63,675 bases of DNA from Chara braunii. Its lineage: Eukaryota > Streptophyta > Charophyceae > Charales > Characeae. The notes below the pieces were generated by a model. That model worked only from the letters and a program-made list of their open reading frames with translations, searched no databases and had not been told where the DNA came from. Position 1 is the stretch's first letter. The number at the start of each line of letters is the position of its first letter. Both the position numbers and the translations under genes were made by a program. The stretch spans positions 1,747,823 to 1,811,497 of the forward strand of contig BFEA01000005.1 of assembly GCA_003427395.1 (NCBI GenBank), read 5' to 3'. Positions 22,440-32,579 of this stretch are shown here, in pieces.

Positions 22440-23310
22440 ACTGAAACCAACTCATTTCTCTCCAAAGTCATTAATGCATTCCCAACGACCCGCACCTCTC
22501 CCTCCACGTTCATGACGTGGAATGCCCAAATGTCCAGGACCCTTTCGCTCGCTGGCACCCTCTTTCCCTTGTCTCCACGTCAGCGGAGATGGCGGCAACA
22601 CTCTCCACGCTTCACGGAATCTCACACTTCATGGAACCATGACGTGCATAGTCAACTATGGCGGGCCACAAGATTGTCACGGACGACCTGAAGACGAAGG
22701 TGGAACCCGTTGGCGACGTCACGATTATCGTTGGCGCTACGCCGACGTACGTTCCAATGCCCCCTATTAAGCCATGCCCGCAAGTACTCCTCTGCACTCT
22801 AGCCTCTGGCGTTGCCTCATCACAACAAAGGTTTCAAATTTCAAAATTTTAACCGGGATGTTCGCGCCAATTTTTTTTCCCCAGCCCGGTAGCTTGATAT
22901 GGGCCTCCCTGTCGCCGCCACTAGACCATGCCGACGACACATGGACATCCCAGCACCACGGCGGACATCTACCCCCGCGGCCTCATGTATGCGTATGAAA
23001 TTGGTCGTCGGTGGCCTCCAAGGGTTTTACTTGGGACCCATCGAATTAGGATGCGGTGTAACGACGACGCCGAAAACATAAATTTTTTTCAAGGCCTTCA
23101 TCCTAATTCCTAACGATTTTCCAAGGAGGGTCTAACGAGGCCTCAAGTCTAAAAAACACATACAGATGTAGATTAATTGTTGATCTCTCAAAGAAAGATA
23201 TAAGAGAAACTAGTTAAGCGCCCTCGGTGCGGGCAGTGTGGGCCATGCCCGCAAAAATAAGAAATGTTGTAGACAACCAGACACGGACCATTCGCATAAA
23301 CTGAGATAAA
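22440..23310. other. No supported gene
   Basis: Short frames overlap on both strands here. AATTAGGATG near 23044 is inverted near 23095, 40 bp away. The far terminus of the Harbinger element probably lies here or just to the left, but I could not fix it. Confidence 0.4.
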
Positions 23311-23620
23311 CTTAAAAAAAAAAAAAAAAAAAAACGAATCACATACTAATCAAGAATAATCAAAAATGGCTACAAAGTCTGAGTTTAATTCACGAATTAA
23401 AAAAAAAGAAAAAAAGAAGAAAAAAAAGAAAAAAAAGAGAAGAAAAAAAGCGAGGAGAGACCTAGACAGACAAAGAGAAAGAGAAAGAAAGAAAAAGATA
23501 GAGAGAGAAAGAGAGAGAGAGAGAGAGAAAGAGAGAAATTGAGAAATATATAAAGAAAGAGACAGAAAGATAGAAATTGATAAATATATAAAGGGAGAGA
23601 GAGAGAGAGAGGAGAAACAA
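23311..23620. repeat. A-run and GA-rich low-complexity tract
   Basis: A 20-base A run is followed by about 200 bp of GAAA/GAGA repeats. The long serine/leucine/phenylalanine-rich frames on the minus strand are artefacts of this tract. Confidence 0.92.
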
Positions 23621-23965
23621 AAGAGCAAAGAATAAAGGAAGACGAACACGAGTATACAAAGACAAAAAGTTTGATATGAAGATTTTTCGTTCCGTTACAA
23701 TAAGAAAGTGGTCGCAGTATGATCAAAGCACAATTATCGCGTAGTGGAATCAACGTCGACTTAAAAAAACGCAATAATATTACATCAAAATTATTCAAGT
23801 CATTTTTTTTTTTTTTCTCTCTCTCTCTCTCTCTTCTCATATCTCTTGTAGGGGCAATCACGTAACCGAAACTAAAGATAATTATCTAAAAATTTGTCAT
23901 TAAGGCAAGGGTTGGACGACCGCCCAATGAACATCTCTCTCTACCTATATCTCTCATAAGACAAA

Positions 23966-24802
23966 TCAACTTCCTTTGCTGGAACGATACTCTTGCATCA
24001 CCTCACGAACAAAAACTCGTTGCAACATTTTGTGACGATACTCCTCGAAAGTTTCAAATCGACCATTTCCTTGTCGATTGTAATCAAGATGAATTACAAT
24101 ATCCACACACCTCGAAGTGTTTATGCTGGTATTCAATTCCTCTATTATTTCCACAATATCTTGAATCTTGTGAGAACTATCAAGATGACCCATGTGTGCA
24201 AGTGTCTTTTTGGGACCAATAGATTCAAGAGAGTCATATATGACAATATTAAAATTAGAAGAACTTAGTCGTCCCAAGGGTCCTGTATAGACATGAGTAT
24301 GTTTTGTTGATGGTGTAACAGCAGACACAACACAACTGACATGACACGGAGTAGCCATAGCCGCCGACAAAGCAGAAACAATAACAAAGGTAGTAACAAT
24401 CGTCGTTGACATTTGTTGAAAATTTGGAGGAGATGTTGTTTGAAGGAGGAATCTAAGACCGAAGAGGAATGAGGAGCGGAAGAAGAAACCACGAGAGGAA
24501 TCCTTTTGAGAAGGTTCTGTATCCGTGCATATCGTTGAAAGGGCTGAGAAATTGTCCCTTCTGTCAAACAATGTGGCAAATGAATTGTAAATGGTAATCT
24601 CCTCATTAGAGAGCGCAATGAACTCATCGTTCAAAAGCATTTGCAATATAGAAGAAGCCTCAAAATTCAACGCATTCAACGGGTCTAAAGAAAGAGGGGA
24701 TCGTCGTTCCGACCACGTATCAGTGCATTTGTTTCTTTTCCATTCGATAAAGTTTTCCCATTTTCGTCCATCTTTGACGATTGTGACACTTTTGACAAAC
24801 AT
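23966..24802 (-). CDS. Intact ORF of unknown function downstream of Helitron helicase
   Basis: An ATG at 24802 (MFVKSVTIVKDGRKWENFIEW) opens a frame of about 278 codons ending at TGA. Codon choice is varied and looks coding, unlike the decayed neighbours. The N-terminal part is charged. A hydrophobic stretch near residues 130-165 (TTIVTTFVIVSALSAAMA) could be a membrane segment. The C-terminal third is hydrophilic, with FETFEEYRHKMLQRVFVREV as a likely amphipathic helix. It lies on the same strand as the Helitron helicase and about 0.9 kb beyond it, so it may be a Helitron passenger or accessory protein, or a captured host gene fragment. I do not recognise a family and assign no function. Confidence 0.5.
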   Translation of the reverse strand: MFVKSVTIVKDGRKWENFIEWKRNKCTDTWSERRSPLSLDPLNALNFEASSILQMLLNDEFIALSNEEITIYNSFATLFDRRDNFSALSTICTDTEPSQKDSSRGFFFRSSFLFGLRFLLQTTSPPNFQQMSTTIVTTFVIVSALSAAMATPCHVSCVVSAVTPSTKHTHVYTGPLGRLSSSNFNIVIYDSLESIGPKKTLAHMGHLDSSHKIQDIVEIIEELNTSINTSRCVDIVIHLDYNRQGNGRFETFEEYRHKMLQRVFVREVMQEYRSSKGS

Positions 24803-24819
24803 TTTAAAAAGCACCTAAG

Positions 24820-25590
24820 TCAATACATTTTGCATGTCAACCTTCTTCGCATCTTCAAACCATCTAGCAATGTAAGTGCGCGGATTCGGAGTGCGGACTC
24901 TGGGTGCATCGTTATCATCGGACACCACAACAACCCCCGAAGGATTTTGTGTGGCACAAGCATCTCTTTCTCGTCCACTGCATTGAGATTGCGAACACGG
25001 ATCACGAACACATGCACGTCCAATGACCCGTTCACAAAACGGAAGAGATGCAAGTCCATCTGGGTTCCCGTTTCAACAACAACACGTTGTCGTCCTGCCC
25101 GATTATCAGCCAAGGTGGGCTCCAACACTTAGGGGCAACCCAAAAGATTAATTTTCGCACCACGTCTCTTTCTTCTCTTGAATGTAGATTCAACACAGTC
25201 TTCATTCGAATCACCCGTAACGTTATCATCCTCGTCATCGGGAAATGAAAGGATATTAGGTCTACCCGACAGACCTCTACGCGAATCATCCTCATCAGCA
25301 CGACAATTGTCACCACCCCCCTCCACAAACATGTTTTCAGCAACATCAAGGGTATTCCCTTGCGAACATGCACATTCAACTTCGTCAAAAACAACATGAT
25401 CGTCTTGAGCATGTTCACTTCCAAGATTGACCGATTTCTCATCATTTACACTTTTTTTTTCTCTCTCCGAATGTTCGGCTCCAACTTTTGACGTAACATT
25501 CGGATCATCTCGAGTGGTATTGCTGGTTCCCATTGCTTTCCTCTTAGCATGAGTATCATATTTATGGTCCATTAGAGAATTGCCTACGAA
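24820..25590 (-). pseudogene. Acidic/basic ORF pair after Helitron helicase, one stop inside
   Basis: From ATG near 25573 (MDHKYDTHAKRKAMGTSNTT) a frame runs to TAA at 25129-25131 and stays open on the far side to 24820, so it may be one protein of about 250 residues broken by a single stop. The first half is strongly acidic (PDDEDDNVTGDSNEDCVES), followed by a nuclear-localisation-like KRRKRRG. The second half has alternating hydrophobic strands (LDVHVFVIRVRNLN). A pyrimidine tract ending in TCGTAG sits just upstream of the ATG and could be a splice acceptor. Plant Helitrons often carry an RPA-like protein downstream, but no RPA motif is evident here. Confidence 0.4.
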
Positions 25591-25684
25591 GAAAGAAAAT
25601 GACAAAATTAATCGGAATGTCAAGGCTCAAAAAAAATTTTTTTTGAACAACTCATCCCAAAAGTTCATGATATACAATATTCTT

Positions 25685-27074
25685 TGTCAAAAAAAAGAAT
25701 ATCAGGCAACACAACACGGATGTTGTTGGGATGACCAACACACGACAAAGCAACATACAGTTGGTCATGCACAAAAACCGGCTTGCGCAGCCAAACCCCC
25801 ACACGTGATACAGTTTGTCCTGCGACTTGTTAATCGTACTGCAAAAGCAAGATGGACAAGAAATTACCTCCTACACCATTTGAACCCAGTGGTCTCACCA
25901 TCGCTTGTCAGATCAATCTTGGGGATCAATGTTGTCTTACTTGTGCGCATTATTGTCACTTCCAACAAATCATCATTAACAATTTTTTTTTAAATTAACC
26001 TTGTACCTTGGCAAAGTCTTTACTTCGGCAACAAATTTCGCAAAAGCATTACGAGCGCACAAATTTTCAAACATAGCTTGTAATGTGGAAGGTTTAATTC
26101 ATTGAAAGAGTTTAAAAAATCTCTCTCTCAATCTCGTGTCCGGTACCATCCGAATCGGGATAATCAATGTTGAAAAGCTCACGCACCTTCCCAGGAAAAT
26201 CGTCAAGAACGCGGTTGTTAAAAGAACCGACATCGTTATTAGTAGGGCATAAAATTAATCGAGGCGAGAAATACTCGGATCCCCCACGTGGTTGAACACA
26301 TCGTCAAACGTCCATGAAATCAACTCATCAATCGGTGTATCTGTACAAATCTCACGTGGCAATCTGACTGCACCTGATTTATTCGGAACATCACGAGGAT
26401 GGTCACCATTCCCAACACTCATCAAAAAGTGGGCACAGATTCGTGTCATTTCATCATCGCCTAAGTTTAAGATTCACATATTTTCGGTCAATTGGTAAAC
26501 CTTAAAAAGTTTCCACAAAAGAGACATTTTGATTGACGCATCAATTTGTTCTGCTCGAGATCCGTGTTTCGCAACGGGCAAAACCTGTCTAAAATGTCTA
26601 CAAGAAGTATAACTTTCCCATCAAACGGCTCATCATTATTACAGAGGTCCCGAGGCGTAATGTCAAGAGTTTCCAAGAGAAACTTGTAACTCATCGGGGC
26701 CTCGTCCCAAACAATCAAATCGGCACGACGGACAAGTTTTGCAAGATCACTTTGTTTCGGAATTGAGAAGGGACGTGTGTTATCAGGTTTCAAAGGTGTC
26801 CGAAATCGTGAGTGAAACGTTTAACTCCCTGTCAAAAGAGTCGTCGCTATGCCACTCGATGCCACGGCCAGTCCAATAGAAGAACGATACTTGATGCCCG
26901 CCAAAATCGTTTCAACACAAAAAGTATTTCCTGTTTCGGTCGGTGCATCGACAAAAACACCCAACTGCCTTTTTTCTTGCACAGCCCGAACAACTCTTTC
27001 CACCAACACTCGTTGGCATGGTCAAAGACGTCGAAAATTTGAGTCATATCTACGTTGCATTTGATTTGGATCAT
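25685..27074 (-). pseudogene. Helitron PIF1-like helicase domain, inactivated
   Basis: The order of motifs on the minus strand fits a Helitron helicase. The Walker A region reads DAPTETGNTFCVETIL, with N replacing the essential lysine of GKT. LAVASSGIATTLL follows. Motif II is IVWDEAPMSYKFLLETLD, and motif III is degraded (LVDILDRF where GGDFRQ is usual). Then come SVGNGDHPR and DELISWTFDDVF, and finally the C-terminal INKSQ and GQT blocks and HDQLYVALSCVGHPNNIRVV near 25685-25830. Several stops and a frameshift between INKSQ and GQT show that it cannot make a working enzyme. It would have unwound DNA during rolling-circle transposition. Confidence 0.87.
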
Positions 27075-27559
27075 TCGACAACTCGTCGTTTAAAATCGAC
27101 GACACCGTTCTGTTTTGATAATGTTTCGTTATGTTCTCAGCAATTATTTCCCCGTCGGGTATTGGATAATAAAGGCAAAACTGACAGATGTTTTTTTCAG
27201 GCTCTTACAAAATACGGTTACGATGATATAAGACTAACTATTGCAAAATGTTCAGAGGAACCATTTCATTGTTCGTGCGATACTAAAAATTGTCACACAT
27301 CTTATTTCAATGTCGTTCAAAGAAACGGACCAAATCGTTCACTGGACCATATGCGAGAATCATAGCAATTACTTTACAAACTTCTTAAGGCATATAATGT
27401 CCTGCCGCTATCTCGATGCATCGATCGCATGCATGGTCGGTTTGCAAAAGGTCCAATCGAACGCACAAGGATCAGAAATAATCTCATTCGACTCCGTGCA
27501 CCGTACGAATTTCGGAAAAAGAGCGCACCTCACGAGAATGTGCATGGTTTAGCAACACA

Positions 27560-29590
27560 CGCAGATAGAATCATTCCCCTTATGTGATCCTCACATGATG
27601 CAACCGAAAGATTTTTTTCGAAGGGACCACTGTGAAGATCACACTTTCTTTGATTCCACTTCTTATATTTGTTGTCCCACACGAGTATTAACGATCTCTA
27701 CATATAGAGGAAACTCCTGTTTAGGAACATGTCCGTTTAAAGAGTTGTGTTTCATCCACGCCGTCAATTTCGTTTTCGGGGACCCATGTGAAACAACGTC
27801 ATGCTCAGTGTCAAGTTCGAATTGCATTTTTTACACGTTTTCGATGTGCACAGACAATCTTTCGACCATGGGCGACTATTATTGCACTAGGTCGAACTCA
27901 AATAGATGCTAGCATGCTTCGCATGCACCTACAACACGCACAGCTTGATACGATTTGACTTCATCGATGAGCACATTACTATTTTGTTTGCAAACCATAG
28001 CACAATCACGCCCTTTGTATACGTACTTATACACGTACGTGCACGCCTTGATGTTAGCACAATATTCAACATTCAAGTGACAATTAAACCTCATCAGCAA
28101 GTATGGGTTATACGAGACCACACGACGATTATATTAAATGATATTATTTTGAACAGTCGTAAAACCACTGTCACTTGGTTCCTTTCTCCTATACGAAGGG
28201 TACGTTTGTTCGTCTTTGAATGAAGTATTTTGGCAACCCTTTTGTCAATTCTTTGTCCCCCGTGCACGAAGCCTGACGTTTCTCCGCACCACAAATCGCG
28301 TGCAACATGAATTTGACAACCCTTTCTCTCAATTCCCCTTCCGGAGGAATCTCGACACACACCACATTGTCAACAACATCCGCATCGCGAAGTTTATCAT
28401 CCGGATACAAGATAACTAACATATGTGCGTGTGATAGACCTCTTTTTTTAAACTCCATAACATACAACATTTCATTCACCCTACCAAAGATCCGTTTGTT
28501 TTTTATCTCATCGATGAGTTGTGCAAGATAACCTTTTAACACTCTCGCGAGAAGATTCGGTCTGTCGTTAGAACATTGACCTGGCAACAGTGCTTGTTTG
28601 ATATCCGACCAGTTAGTGTTGCACGTCATAGTGATGAAAAGATCCAGTTTTCCGTATCGCTCACGATTGTCATGTTGTCGTGATATCTTTCACTCATTTA
28701 TCGGGGCACCCCAGTGAACGTTAACGGTAAAACCACATTTGTCCCAACACCGTCACCACGTTGATTTTGTTCCATGGCATCTCGTAGATCCTGATAATAC
28801 TCCGACCAGAAATCTTTCTGATGGAATCTCACCTATTTTAAGCGAAGGGATTCGACCTTAACGTACGCCATATCACAAAAGTAGTGGAAAAGATGTGCTA
28901 CATAACGGAGGCAAGGTCTTTCACCATCGCGTTCGTGAAGGTGAAATGCATAGTACTTCTCGGCACTGAGTCCCGACGGCCATCGAGCTTCCAAGGCACG
29001 CCAAGCAGACCAACTATCAATTTCCTCCGGGAAAAGCAAAACAAACCTCAAGCAATCATGCGTTCGGAAACATTCTGGAATCACAATTGTTTGTCACCCA
29101 CCCGAAAGAGGAGCACGCAAATGAATCTCGAGCTCACGAGGAAGAAGGTCATCCGCCATGAGAACGCACACCTCCTGCAGACCTGTGGGACGGTTGTAAC
29201 GCCTTGCATGTTCCTCCGCGGCATGACATCTGGATTTATGACCAACTTCCTCCCGTTTAACGCTTCCGGCGGAAGGTCAGCAATCGTCATAAAGTCTCTC
29301 ACGTAATTGTTACAACGTTCTAGCAATTCGTGGAACCTTCTCAATATCTGTCTAATTCGCTCCAGTTCGGCATTAGACATATCCGTAGGTAAATTAAAAA
29401 AATATACTCTTTGATGAATCGCATCATCCAAATGTTGACCATCGTGCAAGTAAAGTTGCGCAAACATAGGACATTCCTCTTCCTCCACAGCGAATGCAAC
29501 AACACAATGATAAATTGGACCCTGAATCCAAAATTGACCCTAGAATTATGAGCATCATCGCTCCGTTGCTTTAATCGCAAGGATGCGAGG
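27560..29590 (-). pseudogene. Helitron Rep (HUH endonuclease) region, inactivated
   Basis: Reading the minus strand from 29590, WIQGPIYHCVVAF and CPMFAQLYLHD give the typical Helitron pre-Rep block, then LLFPEEIDSW and YYAFHLHERDGE. The Helitron_like_N segment 28189-28629 holds RPNLLARVLKGYLAQLID and MEFKKRGLSHAHMLVI, where HAH is the metal-binding HUH motif. Segment 27909-28121 has NPYLLMRFNCHLNVEYC and TYVYKYVYKGRD, with the catalytic tyrosines. The linker TKLTAWMKHNS and QEFPLYVE follows near 27700. Stops and frame changes break the reading frame many times. The 5' end is lost near 29590, where unrelated short repeats begin. Confidence 0.88.
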
Positions 29591-29601
29591 GATAAAATAT
29601 T

Positions 29602-29760
29602 ATTGATTATCCCCTTATTGTTTTGAACAAATCAATCGTCGAAAGTTTGAGACATCCAAATGGAAAGAATCTCATGCTTCTGGACCCGGCCAGCTGGTTA
29701 TCCCCTCATTGTTTTGAACAAATTGATTATCCCCTCATTGTTTTGAACAAATCGATCGTC
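29602..29760. repeat. Three copies of a 25-39 bp repeat at the Helitron edge
   Basis: The unit GATTATCCCC-TTATTGTTTTGAACAAAT recurs at 29602-29640, 29697-29721 and 29722-29760 with small changes. It starts right where Helitron coding similarity ends. Confidence 0.8.
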
Positions 29761-29764
29761 TTTT

Positions 29765-30045
29765 AAAGGGAAAAAAAAAAGAAAAAAGGCTCCCATCCTG
29801 CGCCTAGACCCGGTCAGCTGGTTAGCCTTGTGGACCCAGGATTCAGACCCAGCCTCGGGCTGTCCCCTACATGCTATGTGCCTGGTCCCGTGTGCTCAAC
29901 CTTCCATGAACCTGTCTCCCTCGCTTACTCCCACCCTCTGTCCCCGACCTGACCCCAAGCTTGTATCCCGGACCTTGTCTCCCTGACCTGGGTTTGCTTG
30001 CCTCCCTGCTAAGCCCCATGATCACGCTAATGATGAGGCCCAGGC
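29765..30045. other. No recognisable gene
   Basis: A CT-rich stretch leads into the simple repeats at 30050. GGTCAGCTGGTTA-like strings occur twice, near 29690 and 29815. Nothing coding is visible. Confidence 0.4.
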
Positions 30046-30049
30046 AAAC

Positions 30050-30455
30050 ACCTATCTGTCTGCCTATCTGTGTGTTTGTCTGCCTATCTGCCTGTCTGGC
30101 TGTCTGCCTGTCTTCCTAAGTTTGCCCGTCTGCTTGTTTGTGTGCCTATCAGCATGGTTGTCTCCCTGCCTGCCTGCACACCTGTGTGTTTGTCTTCCTG
30201 AGTCTGCCTGTCTGTTTAACCTGGCAGATGGGAAGACAAGAAGACATGCAGACAGATAGACGTGAAGACAAACAAACAGACAAGCAGACAAACATACAAA
30301 CAGATAGATAAACAGACGGACATACGGACAATTTGTATGTCCGTCTGTCTGTCTTTGCGTCTACCTGTCTTCTTGTCTGTCTACCTGTCTGCATGCCTGT
30401 TTTCGTGCCTCCCTATACATATGTATGTGTGTCTTTTTGCCTGTCTGTTAGGCCT
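30050..30455. repeat. (GTCT)n / (AGAC)n microsatellite able to fold back
   Basis: Plus-strand CTGTCTGCC repeats switch to CAGACAGA near 30225 and back to GTCTGTCT near 30335. At the second switch, ACAGACGGACATAC (30312-30325) pairs exactly with 30335-30348 across a 9-nt loop. The frames here are artefacts. Confidence 0.9.
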
Positions 30456-30960
30456 GGACCAAGCACCCAGGATTTAAGGTCAGTCAGACCCTATGTATGG
30501 GCCCAGGTCTAGGTGTAAAAAAAACAAAAACAAAAACAAAACAGCAAGAAAAAGGCTTCGGGCCTACTCTGGGCCTATGCCTAGGTCGAGGTCTGGGCTT
30601 TGAGAACAGGCCCGTGGCGTCGACCTTACTAAACCTGATAAGAGAGAGTGAGAGAGAGTTGGCGAACGGGGCACTATCTGCATCATCGCCACATCAGCAT
30701 CGCCAGATCACCATACTGCTACACGCCACGTTAGTGCGGACAATGATTGGTCATGTCAGTGTCGCAACTCGTGCGTGGACAACGATTGGCCACGTAAGCG
30801 CGGACAGAGAGAGAAACAAAGAGAGAGAGAGATGGATAGATGGATAGAGAGAGAAAGGGAATGAGAGAGAGAGAGTAGTCTTCTTCTTCTTCTTCTTCTT
30901 CTTCCTCCAGCGCGAGCACGTGCGCACACACGGAGAGCGCGAGTGCTCGTGCACGCGCGC
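30456..30960. other. Low-complexity flank of the large retroelement
   Basis: It contains GGGCCTA/TAGGTC-like short repeats, a direct repeat GCGGACAATGATTGG and GTGGACAACGATTGG, GA repeats and a (TTC)n run near 30882-30904. Retroelement sequence starts at 30961. No gene is supported. Confidence 0.6.
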
Positions 30961-31579
30961 TGTCGCACTTTTTCCAGTCGGGCCTCTTCAAGCGACCAGA
31001 AAGCCAACAAGCTGTCACGCAGGATTTTGTATGTCGATTTTAATAAATAAAATAAAATAAATTAAATAATGTCAATCCCTTCCTGTTGTGTGGGTCCGGC
31101 TTCGAGCGAGACCCTTCAATTATGGTTTTCGCCGGTCCCCCGTCTTAGGAATCTTTTATTTTGATTCGGAACAACAAAGAATTATATGATAGTCATAAAA
31201 TCTTGGTGTGTCATGCATGCATCAATTTTGCCGATTTTCTACTTTTGAGAACCGTGACAGAATCATCAAAGAATGCAAGCATCAAGCAAACGACAATGCA
31301 AGAAGTCGGACTGACTGACTCGAGCAAAGACAAGGTCAAGTGAGGGAAGAATGAGAACTCATAATAATCTCAGAAAGTATACATGTAAGGAGCATGGCCA
31401 ACACCAGTCAAAAGTCCTCATTCGTCCCTCGAAATCCTCACACTCAATCTCTCATTTTGTTGTCTGTTGTCTGGACTCCCTGCCATGTCTTGGTACTCTC
31501 TGAGGTTGTGGTCTCTGTATGTAGAGCCATCTGAAGCCTACGAGCTCCGAGCACTTCCATCAAAGTCTCATGATATAAA

Positions 31580-32575
31580 AATCAACCATGGCACAAAACT
31601 CCTCCTATAATGTAGGGAACTACGGTTGACAGAAGATCCCTTGTCTGAGATGTGGGAACTCGGAAGGCTCGGTCACAGCTGCTGGCGAAATGTACCTCTT
31701 TGCCAGATCTACCAGGTCATCCCAATTAGAGCCATCTGTGAGAGTAAAAGAAACTGGAGGCTTTGGGTAATCAGTGTAGAGCTTGGGTCCGAAGCTACGG
31801 ATTAGCTTCACTCCGTTCTCATCTAGCTCTTTCTCTCTTTCTTTAAGGTACCTGGTTGCTGCAATCCAAACTGAATCGAAGTGCTCATGGGTTTCTTCAA
31901 GGTACCTGGTTGCTGCACTTCAGCTTGAGTGCGATCTGGTTGAGATTCGTCAAGACTGACCCGTGAACTGAAAATGATTGAACTGCACTCACGGGTTGAG
32001 GTAGAAGTAAGGACTGGTCTGTGCTTTCTGGCAAAAGTACAATCTAAATAATGTCAAACTTTGTGCTGGATAGGAACATTCGAGTGCTTGTTCAGTTCAA
32101 ACTGAGATTGAATATTTGCTGAGATGACCGGTTACCGAGTACTGATTGAAACTGACTGCTGCTAAAATTGTTAACTGAGAACTGAATGCTGTTGAGATTG
32201 CTGATTGAAAACTTTCTTTCACACCTGGTACCTGAGTGTTGCTGCGTGACTCCCACCAAGTCGGTTTATCCTAATAATATTGCACCAGACCTTATTAAAT
32301 ATTTCTCTCTTTCCTCCCTTACTATTAATTATTGATGGTCACTCGTGCTTGATTAATAGTTTCCATGGAAGAAAGCGTGCTGTGCAGTTTTCAATCGGTT
32401 CCATAGAAATAAATAACATATTCGATGAATGCTTGCCCCCTCCCTAACTCTAGCGCCTGGCTTCTCATTGCCTTCACATAGTGTTGAGCATTTTCGGTCG
32501 CATCCTCTTCCTAACCTTCCATTCTGTCTTTACAAGCCCCACACTTCATGACCAGTTTCTCACAGTCCTTCATAA
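31580..32575 (-). pseudogene. LTR-encoded protein, damaged copy in LTR 1
   Basis: This corresponds to the two frames at 49574-50857. The block FGPKLYTDYPKPPVSFTLTD is readable at 31620-31811, but about 130 bp that encode the central motif are missing near 31900, where a short repeat of GGTACCTGGTTGCTGCA marks the deletion. The upstream frame (32340-32575) is interrupted by stops. Confidence 0.7.
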
Positions 32576-32579
32576 TCCC

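Noticed and set aside
23350-23861. Long minus-strand frames rich in L, S and F
   Set aside because: They are translations of GA/CT low-complexity DNA.
30749-31018. Minus-strand glutamate/arginine/lysine-rich frames
   Set aside because: They are produced by the TTC and GA microsatellites.
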